A stretch of 22,281 bases of DNA from a virus: the IMG/VR virus record IMGVR_UViG_3300030380_004261, positions 1-22,281 of that record; one strand, given 5' to 3'. The position numbers and the translations under genes are program-made. This document shows, piece after piece, positions 12,453-20,700 of the stretch. Every line of letters starts with the position of its first letter. Position 1 is the first letter of the stretch. The notes below the pieces were generated by a model that was not told the DNA's origin, did not search any database, and saw only the letters and a list, made by a program, of their open reading frames with translations.

Positions 12453-12698
12453 ATGAAACCATGTATACGATCAGGCTATTGCTGCAAGGTAGCACCATGC
12501 GCATTTGGTGAGGTAACAAGTCTTGATAACCCTTCATGTCGATTTCTAGGTGGGTCTAATCCTGGTGATCACTTCTGTACCAAATACGACCAGATAGTCC
12601 TAGAATCGCCTGAGAATGGAGCTGAGATCAGTCCTGCCTTTGGTTCAGGCTGTTGCAGTCCACTAAACTCTGATAGAATTAATTTGTTAATGGAATAG
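12453..12698 (+). CDS. Cysteine-rich YkgJ-like metal-binding protein
   Basis: 81 residues with eight cysteines (4, 10, 11, 16, 29, 42, 67, 68) in the order C-x5-CC-x4-C, then C, C and CC. GYCCKVAPC, CRFLGG and SPAFGSGCCSPL match the YkgJ zinc/iron-chelate family form seen in phages. Role unknown; metal or Fe-S binding is likely. It stands alone between two terminator regions, with AGGAA before the ATG. Confidence 0.78.
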   Translation: MKPCIRSGYCCKVAPCAFGEVTSLDNPSCRFLGGSNPGDHFCTKYDQIVLESPENGAEISPAFGSGCCSPLNSDRINLLME

Positions 12699-12732
12699 CC
12701 ACTGTTTTTTTCGATATTAGTTTTCACAGTGG
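12699..12732 (+). terminator. Weak hairpin after the Cys-rich gene
   Basis: CCACTGT (12699-12705) and ACAGTGG (12726-12732), starting right after the stop codon, with a 20-nt loop. Only three T follow, so termination is uncertain. From here to 12968 there is no gene; the stretch also holds CCTCTCTA-tatccc-TAGAGAGG (12849-12870). Confidence 0.35.
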
Positions 12733-12878
12733 TTTACCTAAGTAGTGAGAGGGTTTCGTTTCATAACACACGATTAATCCACTACAGCGAGAGCAATCTA
12801 ATCCTTTCTTTTGTGATCTCGTCATTTGAAGGAATGTTAATCTCTAGTCCTCTCTATATCCCTAGAGAGGCACACAAT

Positions 12879-12906
12879 AAAAAAGGGAGGAACAAGTCCT
12901 CCCTTT
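12879..12906 (-). terminator. Rho-independent terminator of the helicase transcript
   Basis: On the minus strand, AAAGGGAGGA-cttgt-TCCTCCCTTT, a 10-bp stem with a 5-nt loop, ends in a run of six T. Two smaller hairpins (around 12944-12958 and 12919-12938) lie between it and the helicase stop at 12969. Confidence 0.8.
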
Positions 12907-12968
12907 AGTAAAGCAAAACAAAGGGCGTGGTAACGCCTTTGGTCTACACTATATGTAGCAGTAGTGAT

Positions 12969-14747
12969 CTAAAAAGGCAAGTCATCGTCATCTTTATATG
13001 GCATTCTGATCTTTTTAGGTTCCACTACTGTAGGTTTGATAATCTTTGGTTCGACATATTCATTGTAATGGCTTGTGTCAGTATCAAAAGATAGCTCTGT
13101 TGAGCCTTGCTTACCTATCCAGTTAAAACGCATCTTCCATATTATTACTTGTGTAACATCATCTAAGTCTGGTCTTGGTCTGTGTACTGTCATTCCGCAG
13201 TCCGACTTACTAAACCATGCTGATGATCCTGATATATCGTATCCTTTTGGTGGTGGTACTTTACCAGAGCTATCACGCATCATCTTAGTTGGGTGAGCAA
13301 CAAACCAAACGTGAACACCATAAGACTGAGCAAACACTCTTAGCCTTGTTAACATATCAGAAATGTAATCTGTCTCTGACATATTGTTAGCTTTAGTTAT
13401 GTAGTTGTATGGATCAATAACCACACCACGAATACCATAACGCATCACGGATACTCGAAGTCTTTCGATAATACTATCAAGGCTAGTCAGGCTGCCATCA
13501 CGTTGATACAAGAAAGAGAAGTGTTCGGATACAAACTCTTTACCTGTTTCAAGTTCGTCTTGGCTCATTCTTGGCTTGTCACCTTCATAGAAAGGCTTGC
13601 CGATATACTTCGATATAAGTTTGGCTATATGCACCTTCGGTTCATTCTCGAAGCTACAAATGGAGAACTTCCAATCAAACTCTCTTGCCATGTTCATCAT
13701 GACGGAATCAATAAACTCAGACTTACCTGATGAGGGGTGTCCTGTAACAATAGTGAGCTGTCCTTCGACAACGCTATAGTATTCATCGACATTAGAATAT
13801 CCTGTGCTTTTTCCCTTACCAAATCCCTTGTCGTATATCTCATTCACTTCATCATAGAAGTCTGATGGGCTATACAAACCTGCCACTGGATAAGGCTGAG
13901 CATTATCGACAATCTTTTTAAGAACATCTTTACCATGCTTAACGATAACATCGTTGGCATCTTTACATTCCTCTGGATACTCTAACTTCCAACATTTATC
14001 TTTGCCAATACGTCTAGCCATTTCTTCAGCCATAGCTATACCTGCCGAATCATTATCAGTGGCTATAATGACCTTCTCTGCGTTCTCTATGATATCCTTG
14101 GCATTCCAGATAAAACGAAACTTATTATCGTCTGATGGATCAATACGACCATCTGTAACCTTCATGATAGCACCATGAGGCACTGAGCATACATTTTCTA
14201 TCGCTGCCTCGACAAAAGCGCAGCAGTCCATTTCACCTTCGCATATTATCAAAGGCTCTTCAGATTTTATGTTATCGATATTAAAGAAGGTTTTAGGTGA
14301 TCCATCACAAGCAAAACCTTTCTCGCTGATAGACCTAATTTTAGACGCATACTTGTGACCATTCGATTGATAAGGAAACGTAATACATTCGGTTCTTGAG
14401 CCTACACTTTGTATGTAATTGTGTGTTGTTTTTATGCCTAACTTCTCTGCTGTTTGTTCTGTTATTCCTCTTGATTTTAACCATTCCAAACCTTTATCAG
14501 ACAATGGTTGCACATCGTTTAACCTCACCAACTCCATACCGAATACCTCTCCTTTATTATCAAATCTTTTTGCACCTGAAGTGCCACAGTGATGACACAT
14601 ATAGACGAATTTATCTGCTGTAATATTAACAGATAATGTCTTTAAATTTTTCTTTTTTCTGTTTTGACAATCGACACTTGGGCAACGCAGTTTATACTGT
14701 CCAATACTATACCCATGTATCGTGTCGAGAATACTTTCTACGTTCAC
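12969..14747 (-). CDS. Twinkle-like primase-helicase
   Basis: Unwinds DNA and probably primes replication. 592 residues, T7 gp4 layout. Zinc-binding domain: Cys22, Cys27, Cys51, Cys54. TOPRIM: ICEGEMD with Glu170, ATDNDSAG with Asp231/Asp233, then KDANDVI. RecA-like helicase: Walker A GHPSSGKS (336-343), Walker B GVVIDPYN (441-448), and WFVAHP with His485. The C-terminus ends in KDDDDLPF, resembling the acidic tip of SSB. GTG start at 14747 with GAGGTG upstream. Promoter and palindrome array lie upstream; terminator downstream. All key motifs are intact. Confidence 0.96.
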   Translation of the reverse strand: MNVESILDTIHGYSIGQYKLRCPSVDCQNRKKKNLKTLSVNITADKFVYMCHHCGTSGAKRFDNKGEVFGMELVRLNDVQPLSDKGLEWLKSRGITEQTAEKLGIKTTHNYIQSVGSRTECITFPYQSNGHKYASKIRSISEKGFACDGSPKTFFNIDNIKSEEPLIICEGEMDCCAFVEAAIENVCSVPHGAIMKVTDGRIDPSDDNKFRFIWNAKDIIENAEKVIIATDNDSAGIAMAEEMARRIGKDKCWKLEYPEECKDANDVIVKHGKDVLKKIVDNAQPYPVAGLYSPSDFYDEVNEIYDKGFGKGKSTGYSNVDEYYSVVEGQLTIVTGHPSSGKSEFIDSVMMNMAREFDWKFSICSFENEPKVHIAKLISKYIGKPFYEGDKPRMSQDELETGKEFVSEHFSFLYQRDGSLTSLDSIIERLRVSVMRYGIRGVVIDPYNYITKANNMSETDYISDMLTRLRVFAQSYGVHVWFVAHPTKMMRDSSGKVPPPKGYDISGSSAWFSKSDCGMTVHRPRPDLDDVTQVIIWKMRFNWIGKQGSTELSFDTDTSHYNEYVEPKIIKPTVVEPKKIRMPYKDDDDLPF

Positions 14748-14775
14748 GATTCACCTCATTTGTTTTGCTAAGACC

Positions 14776-14804
14776 ACAATAGTAAAAAAAATTTTACTGG
14801 TCAA
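14776..14804 (-). promoter_or_regulatory. Leftward promoter for the primase-helicase
   Basis: On the minus strand: TTGACC (14804-14799), 17-bp spacer, TATTGT (14781-14776), about 29 nt before the GTG. The palindrome array lies just upstream of the -35, the usual place for activator sites. Confidence 0.55.
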
Positions 14805-14825
14805 CTCAGAAAAATTCAGTACAAT

Positions 14826-14886
14826 ACATGGTATACCATGTTACATGATATACCTATTATAATGATATATTACTTGGTATACCATG
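14826..14886. promoter_or_regulatory. Tandem palindromic operator array, 17-bp period (locus 2)
   Basis: Units begin at 14828 (ATGGTATACCAT, inside the 16-bp palindrome ACATGGTATACCATGT), 14845 (ATGATATACCTA) and 14862 (ATGATATATTAC, degenerate), again 17 bp apart, plus TTGGTATACCAT at 14874-14885. It overlaps the end of the RusA gene. Same core and spacing as locus 1 at 3512-3562. Confidence 0.6.
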
Positions 14887-15279
14887 ACTATCAAATGGTG
14901 TTAGCCTTATGATAGCTCTAGGGTTTTCCTTGTCTAATCCCCAATAGATTGTTTTCTTTTTGACTTGCCTATCATTCTTGTACACATAATCCTGAAGGCA
15001 ATCCAAGATTAAACTCTCGTCTAAGTCTGGTCTTCTTGAAGCATAGTAGATCATGATTTCTATAGCTACATCACACTCTATTATTGGATCAAGTTGTGGA
15101 CATTGTTTTTTAAATGCACTGACATATGATAATGCCTTTTTAGATTTAATAGGTACTATCCTATTATGTATCTTAACGAGCTTTCTCTGATTAGCTTTAG
15201 ATGCAGGCTCTCCAAGTATCTCAAATTTTATATCAAAATTTTGTTCAACAAAATCTTGACCTTTGTTCAATAAATTCAT
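14857..15279 (-). CDS. rusA: RusA-family Holliday junction resolvase
   Basis: Cuts four-way junctions left by recombination or replication before packaging. 140 residues. ILGEPASKANQRKLVKI opens the fold; the metal site is SRRPDLDESLILDCLQ (Asp85, Asp87) and VYKNDRQVKKK (Asp103), the RusA Asp triad. The ATG at 15279 has GAGG 7 nt upstream, supporting a 16-residue N-terminal extension over typical members. That extension overlaps the promoter of the divergent exonuclease gene, and the C-terminal codons overlap the palindrome array. Confidence 0.9.
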   Translation of the reverse strand: MNLLNKGQDFVEQNFDIKFEILGEPASKANQRKLVKIHNRIVPIKSKKALSYVSAFKKQCPQLDPIIECDVAIEIMIYYASRRPDLDESLILDCLQDYVYKNDRQVKKKTIYWGLDKENPRAIIRLTPFDSHGIPSNISL

Positions 15280-15284
15280 ATATT
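15242..15284 (+). promoter_or_regulatory. Promoter and operator for the recombination operon
   Basis: TTGACC (15256-15261), 17-bp spacer, TATATT (15279-15284). TGTTCAACA (15242-15250, centre of a 17-nt palindrome) lies just upstream and TGTTCAATA (15264-15272) lies in the spacer. The start would fall near 15291, leaving a very short leader. Confidence 0.65.
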
Positions 15285-15305
15285 AACCTCAGAAGGAAAA
15301 TCAAA

Positions 15306-16253
15306 ATGATTACAAACAAGCATAACCTACCAGAGGCGTTTGTCAATTTCGCCCAGAAAGACACCTATTCTAAAGGTGCTGCTGATATATCGGTTACAAG
15401 CCTTATTGATTCGCCACGAGTTCGTATGATGAAGGATCATTATAAGAACGATATATCGTTTGATGTCATCGATAACATATGGGCATTATTCGGTACGGCA
15501 GTGCATCACATCTTAGAAAGTGCCAAATCAGAAACACTGATAAAAGAGGAACGTCTATTTGTCGATATCGATGGTTGGACACTATCAGGTGCTATCGATC
15601 AGCAAGAGATTGATGATGAGGGCATTCATATTATCGATTATAAGGTTACTTCGGTATGGTCAGTGATATACGATAAATCATCATGGCATGAGCAGTTGAA
15701 TTGTTATGCTCACCTTGTTGAAATGAACAAAGACAAGCCTGTGAAAAGCCTAAAGATATGCGCCATACTTAGAGATTGGCAGCAACGTGATGCCAGAAAT
15801 AAGGATAACTATCCACAAGCTCCTATCGTGTTAGTCGATATACCTTTATGGACTTTTGCTGAGAGAGATGTCTATGTTCGATCTCGCATGGCTTTGCATA
15901 GATCAGCAACGGATATGGCAAACTTAACACGACAGACTATAGAGCCTCTTGATAAGAAGTTCACACCTTATGATGTTGAGCTACCAGTTGATGCGTACTT
16001 CCCACAATGCTCTGATGAGGAGCGATGGACGCAACCTGAGAAGTGGGCAATCATGCTGAAGGGTAGAAAAAAAGCAGCCAAGCTATGTGAAACAAAAGAA
16101 GAGGCAGAGCATATTATGGCTACAGAAGAATTCAAACTGAAGCCTTACCTCGAACATAGGAAAGGTGAACCGAAGAGATGTACTGGCAACTATTGCTCAG
16201 TTGCCGACATATGTCATCAATGGAAAGAAGAAAGAGAGGCTGTAAATGGATGA
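15306..16253 (+). CDS. PD-(D/E)XK exonuclease, RecB/Cas4-like
   Basis: 315 residues; probably the 5'-3' exonuclease partner of the annealing protein at 16442. Motifs: GTAVHHILE (His67/68), SGAIDQQ (Asp98), IIDYKVTS (Asp111, Lys113) and EQLNCYAH (Gln130, Tyr134), the RecB-nuclease order. The C-terminus has three close cysteines (RCTGNYCSVADIC, 292, 297, 303) plus an earlier Cys235, possibly an iron-sulphur cluster as in Cas4/AddB; this is inference. The start is the ATG with the exact shared leader, not the frame's upstream extension. Confidence 0.9.
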   Translation: MITNKHNLPEAFVNFAQKDTYSKGAADISVTSLIDSPRVRMMKDHYKNDISFDVIDNIWALFGTAVHHILESAKSETLIKEERLFVDIDGWTLSGAIDQQEIDDEGIHIIDYKVTSVWSVIYDKSSWHEQLNCYAHLVEMNKDKPVKSLKICAILRDWQQRDARNKDNYPQAPIVLVDIPLWTFAERDVYVRSRMALHRSATDMANLTRQTIEPLDKKFTPYDVELPVDAYFPQCSDEERWTQPEKWAIMLKGRKKAAKLCETKEEAEHIMATEEFKLKPYLEHRKGEPKRCTGNYCSVADICHQWKEEREAVNG

Positions 16254-16452
16254 TGACGATAAGGAATTTGAGGAACGATTTGCTTTGAAGGTTAAGCCTG
16301 ATACACGCATAAAGCAAATAAGATATCTCAAGCCAGAGGTTGCACGAAAATTAAAAGCAATCAAAAGGGATATGAAGACGGATATCATATCAGTAGATCA
16401 ATTTAACAATAAAAAAATAAAGCAAAACAAGGAGAAAAAACATGACAGATAA
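16246..16452 (+). CDS. Small charged hypothetical protein
   Basis: 68 residues, starting inside the end of the exonuclease gene (8-nt overlap) and ending 11 nt inside the annealing protein gene. It begins MDDDDKEFEERF and then becomes very basic (RYLKPEVARKLKAIKRDMK). Not recognised; the position suggests a recombination or replication accessory. Confidence 0.66.
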   Translation: MDDDDKEFEERFALKVKPDTRIKQIRYLKPEVARKLKAIKRDMKTDIISVDQFNNKKIKQNKEKKHDR

Positions 16453-17206
16453 TCCTGCATGGAAACAGTTAAAATCTGTAGAAATAAAAGACATGATAGA
16501 AAAGAAAGGTAAGTTTTCTTATATATCATGGGCAATGGCTTGGAGTGCATTATGTGATATCTATCCAGATGCCACTATGGAAAAACATTGTAATGAACAT
16601 GGGTTTCCTGTGTTTAAAGATGAAAATGGTTGGTGCTTTACCAAAGTAACTGTGACTGTAAAAGGCAAATCCGTAACGGAAATGCTGCCTGTTCTTAATA
16701 ACTTTAACAAGCCTATCAAGAATCCAGATAGTATGGATATCAATAGCTCTCTACAGAGATGCTTGGCAAAAGCCATAGCTCTTCATGGTTTAGGTGTTCA
16801 TGTTTATTCTGGCGAGGACATAGCTGATATACCTGATAACCTTGGTGAAGAAGATGCTAAACCTAAAGCAATCCAGAAACCAGAGGTTAAAAAGGTTGAA
16901 GAAGAAGTAAAGAAAGTAGAGGAGAAAGCCTCTACACCAGATACCCTTAAGATAGAAGTTCCTGAAAAGGGTAATTCTACGAAAGTAGATACAAATGTCG
17001 ATATGAAGAAAGTCGGAGAGTATGGTGAGAAAATTGTAGAAGTCTATGAAAAACTTGCCCTACCAAAGATTGAAACAGTTGATGCTCTTAATTCTTATTA
17101 CAAAAGAGAGCAATCGACACTACAGAATCTTAAGCAAAACGCTGAAGATATTTACGACAAAATCATCGATTTGTTCAAACAAAGGAAGGAGCAATTAAAT
17201 GGCTGA
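16442..17206 (+). CDS. DUF1071/Sak3-like single-strand annealing protein
   Basis: 254 residues. The N-terminal 130 residues carry the family pattern FSYISWAMAWSALCDIYPDA, GWCFTKVTVTVKGKSVTE, then INSSLQRCLAKAIALHGLG and VYSGEDI. Sak3 proteins anneal complementary ssDNA during phage recombination. The C-terminal part is a Lys/Glu-rich linker followed by a helix (SYYKREQSTLQNLKQNAEDIYDKI). It works with the adjacent exonuclease and SSB-like protein. RBS AAGGAGAAA; 8-nt overlap with the next gene. Confidence 0.88.
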   Translation: MTDNPAWKQLKSVEIKDMIEKKGKFSYISWAMAWSALCDIYPDATMEKHCNEHGFPVFKDENGWCFTKVTVTVKGKSVTEMLPVLNNFNKPIKNPDSMDINSSLQRCLAKAIALHGLGVHVYSGEDIADIPDNLGEEDAKPKAIQKPEVKKVEEEVKKVEEKASTPDTLKIEVPEKGNSTKVDTNVDMKKVGEYGEKIVEVYEKLALPKIETVDALNSYYKREQSTLQNLKQNAEDIYDKIIDLFKQRKEQLNG

Positions 17207-17501
17207 TTATAAAGGCGTAAGTGGTGGATTATACACCAACAACTACAAGAGTAGTGAGAACCAACCTGACTACACAGGTGACGTAGACCTGTCTGAAGAG
17301 GTTATTGACATTATTCGACAACAAATGGAAAGCAAGGTAAACAGTAAAGGTGATCCTATTGACATGAAAGATGGCACTGGGTTTCCTAAGATTGCTCTTG
17401 CAGCATGGGTTAGAGAGGGCAAGAAAGGTCAGTTCTTTTCTGTCAAGGCAAGTCCTATACTAACCAAGAAGAAGGAAGAAAAAGATGATATCCCCTTCTA
17501 G
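17199..17501 (+). CDS. Putative single-stranded DNA-binding protein
   Basis: 100 residues. KIALAAWVREGKKGQFFSVKAS is preceded by GGLYTNNYKSSENQPDYTGD, a layout I associate with small phage SSB-like OB proteins. The last residues, KDDIPF, match the acidic SSB tip that recruits repair and replication partners. Placed straight after the annealing protein, it would coat ssDNA during recombination. The SSB call rests mainly on the tail and position. Confidence 0.65.
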   Translation: MADYKGVSGGLYTNNYKSSENQPDYTGDVDLSEEVIDIIRQQMESKVNSKGDPIDMKDGTGFPKIALAAWVREGKKGQFFSVKASPILTKKKEEKDDIPF

Positions 17502-17760
17502 TATTATTGAAAGAAATGCAAAAGGATATACTAAGGCTAAATCCTATGATGTGGTTGTTGAGGTTAAGTATAGACGTACTCGAAAGGTGAAGGCTTTTGA
17601 TATAGATCAAGCAAAAGAATTTGCTGTTCAGCGTGAGAGAGACTTTGCTGAGAACCGATACAAGAAACTTAACCACATTGATTACTCTTTGACAAATGCA
17701 AAAGCTGTAAAAGTGGCTCCATCAGAAAAGCGTTCTCATAAATCACATAGAAGGGATTAG
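17485..17760 (+). CDS. Hypothetical basic protein
   Basis: 91 residues; starts 17 nt inside the SSB-like gene with GAAGGAAGAAAAA upstream. The core SYDVVVEVKYRRTRKVKAFDIDQAKEF, then RERDF, is a pattern I have seen on unnamed phage proteins. The C-terminus is strongly basic (EKRSHKSHRRD), suiting nucleic-acid contact. Its stop overlaps the stop of the opposing polyvalent protein gene. Confidence 0.7.
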   Translation: MISPSSIIERNAKGYTKAKSYDVVVEVKYRRTRKVKAFDIDQAKEFAVQRERDFAENRYKKLNHIDYSLTNAKAVKVAPSEKRSHKSHRRD

Positions 17761-20700
17761 TTTAACAAGTCCTCTAGGAACGATACTTCGATATCACGCA
17801 TTACCATATTAGCTCTTGCTACTATGTCTTGTATGCCTTCGTTGTATCGTTCTATTAGTTTTTGTTTGCGGTCTTTATCCATCTTTTCATTCTGCTGCAC
17901 TTGATTACGCTGTCGCATTAATCTGTTTCGAGCATTATCAAGACTCTTAATCTGACCTGCTATACTTAATTCATCTTTAAACTTACCTTGTGCTTTCTTG
18001 TAGCCTTCTCTATCCCCTTGCTTGGCTGTTCTTTTTAGTTCATTCAAGGCTGTAAGAACTCTATCTCTCTTCTTAACAAACGCACCTACATCTTCTCGCT
18101 CTGATACGGAGTATATAAACTTACGAGCTACAGGAAGTCTTCTTACATTATCTTCTGTAAATCCCTTTTGTAGCAATCCATCAGGATCACCAACAACTGC
18201 ACCGACTGCCAAGTCTCCCACGTTGTTTACAAACCTTCCCAAACCACCAACAGTATATTCAATCCAGAAGTCCATGATAGCAGGGTTAACATCGATAACA
18301 CCAGATACACCCTTACTTCCCCCTGTAATCTCATTTAAGAACTCTGTGATGCCCTTTGATAGGTTTGTGGTACTATTCCAGTACAACTGACTATCAGGCT
18401 TTCCTATGCCAAACTGAGATGGCTCCTTAAATATTGGTCTACCTGCATAGTCATAGTTTTGTGCTACACTTATAAACGGATCAGCAACAGTTGGCATAAC
18501 AAAGTTTAAGAAACTCTCAGTGCCACCAAAAGGATTTATGATTTCGTATAGTGTGCCTTCCATACTGTTTGCTGCTTGCCCTGCTGTATACCCACCTCTA
18601 CTCCATCGGCTTATAGAACGACCTGTGTTCATAGCCATGTTAAATCCATAAGGAAATGGAATGCTGATAACTGATCTATCCGTAATCTGAAGAAGGTCAG
18701 GGATTATAAGGTTATGCTCTAGCACATAGTCTGGTATCTTGTCGTATACAAGATTACCATCTTCATCTTCATCGGAGAAAGCAGACATCAACTGGTCTTG
18801 CATTAGACCATAGGCTATAAGCCCTGCCCACATAGTTCTAACTTTCTTTGATCGTGTAGCAGCTTGTAATGCTGCAAATGTGCCTTGTATAGAGGCATTG
18901 TAGAAGAGATAAAAAGAGTTTATAAACCGACCTATCTCACCAGTCTTGGCAAAGTTCACTGTTACGTTTCTAGCTGCCTGTGCTGCTCTTTCTTTTGAAA
19001 AACCTTTCTGTCTTAGTGTTTTAAATGTAGCCACACGCATAGCGTTCTCAGCAACTACGTTTGTGTTTTCCAATAAGCTACCAAGTTTCTTGAAATTATT
19101 TATAACAGGGTTTTTAGATATTTTACCTACAGTATTGCGTATGTCGGACACTTGATCAGCAAGGGTTGTAACCTGATTAAGAATGTTTTGACCGCCTGCT
19201 TCGACAAACTCAAGGTATATCTTGGCATCCTCAGAGGTTGTATCATTGTTAAACACGGCTCTCTTGATGCCTCTCATGGCAGAAGGCACGTTCTTTAGAA
19301 GATCACGTTGTACATTTGGTACATCATACTGAGCTATGTTTATCGATGCTGTAATAAGGTCACGAGAGAAGTTAGGTATAATAAACGCAGGGTTATAGCT
19401 TGTATTCACAGACGCTAGGAATCTGTTTATTCTTGCTGCACCTCTGACTACACCTGCGCTGTTTGTTGGTGAAAACACGCCATCACCTCGTAGAGCCTTT
19501 GCTATCCTTGGGTCTGTAAACTGTATAGCAACTTCTTCCACAACCTTGTTGGCTTCTGTGGACTTCTCTGGATCAAACCTCTTTACAATCAATACACTTG
19601 GATCATTGGCTATCTCTTGTGGTGTCTGTGGTCTGCTGCTTATAACCCCTGTTCGACCATCAACAGCTTTTACAACTGGTGTTCTCTCCATGACCTCAGC
19701 GTATTCCTGTACAGGCACACCACCTTCCTCAATAAGTTTTAGCATGGACAAGCCAATCTTATTATGTTCGGCTCTTCGTATAGCTGACATATTCTGGGAT
19801 ATAAGATTGCCAACAATATCTGTTGCATACTTGCTACGCCCTTTAATTCTTGGGTCTTCTCTTCCTTTTGTTTGTTTTGGCTTTCTGTTGACTATCTCTG
19901 TTGTTTCATCACCTTCATCAAGAGAACCACGGAGAGGAACATAGTTAGGAAATGTTTCTTTCTTTCTTCCAGTTTCAGGGTCTGTTTCTATATCGAATAT
20001 CGGTGACAACTGACCGTCTTGTCGTACTTTATTAGTATTATCGACAATACTTCTTACCTGACTATCAAGCTGTCGAACATTTCTAATGTTTCTATATCCC
20101 TCGAACCAGTTAAGTATGGCTTGTGATTCTTGGTTAGTCATACCAGAGCCATTATCTATAGGATCGATTTTACTTTTCTCGCTGCTTGTCTTCTCTAATA
20201 CATACGCATTTCTTTCTTGAGCGTGTTTAGCGTAGAGATAGCTTTCGAAGAACGCCATCTTCTTGTTCTTGCCTGCTTTTATCTGTTCATCAAGAAAACT
20301 TGTCTTGCTAGGGTTATCTCTTTTCGATGCAGCAATCACATTACTTATGTCAGTGTCGGTAACATCTAGTCCATCTATGCCTATGTTAAGAGGATCAAAC
20401 CTTTGATCTTTGTTATTCTTTATAAGATTACCTGCAATACCATGAGAGTTTACCTCTTTCATGTATGGATCAAAGGCTTCTTTAATTGTTAGACCTTTGG
20501 CTCTTAACTCATCTAACATAATCCCCACAGGTATCATGCTGTCTTGGAATTTTTTGATAAATGATTCAGCTAAATCTCTTGATTTCTTTTTTGATGCAAA
20601 CCCTAGCGTACCACCTCTTATAATCTTTTCGATAAACTGTAGAGAGTCAGTATAAGTGATATCATTCCCTACATTGGTTGTTATATCACCAAATGTAGGC

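Noticed and set aside
15201-15305. Upstream extension of the exonuclease frame
   Set aside because: It crosses the promoter and the rusA start; the ATG at 15306 has the exact shared leader.
19546-19944. Plus-strand ORFs within 18000-21460
   Set aside because: They lack Shine-Dalgarno sites and recognisable products and lie opposite a continuous 1500-codon gene.
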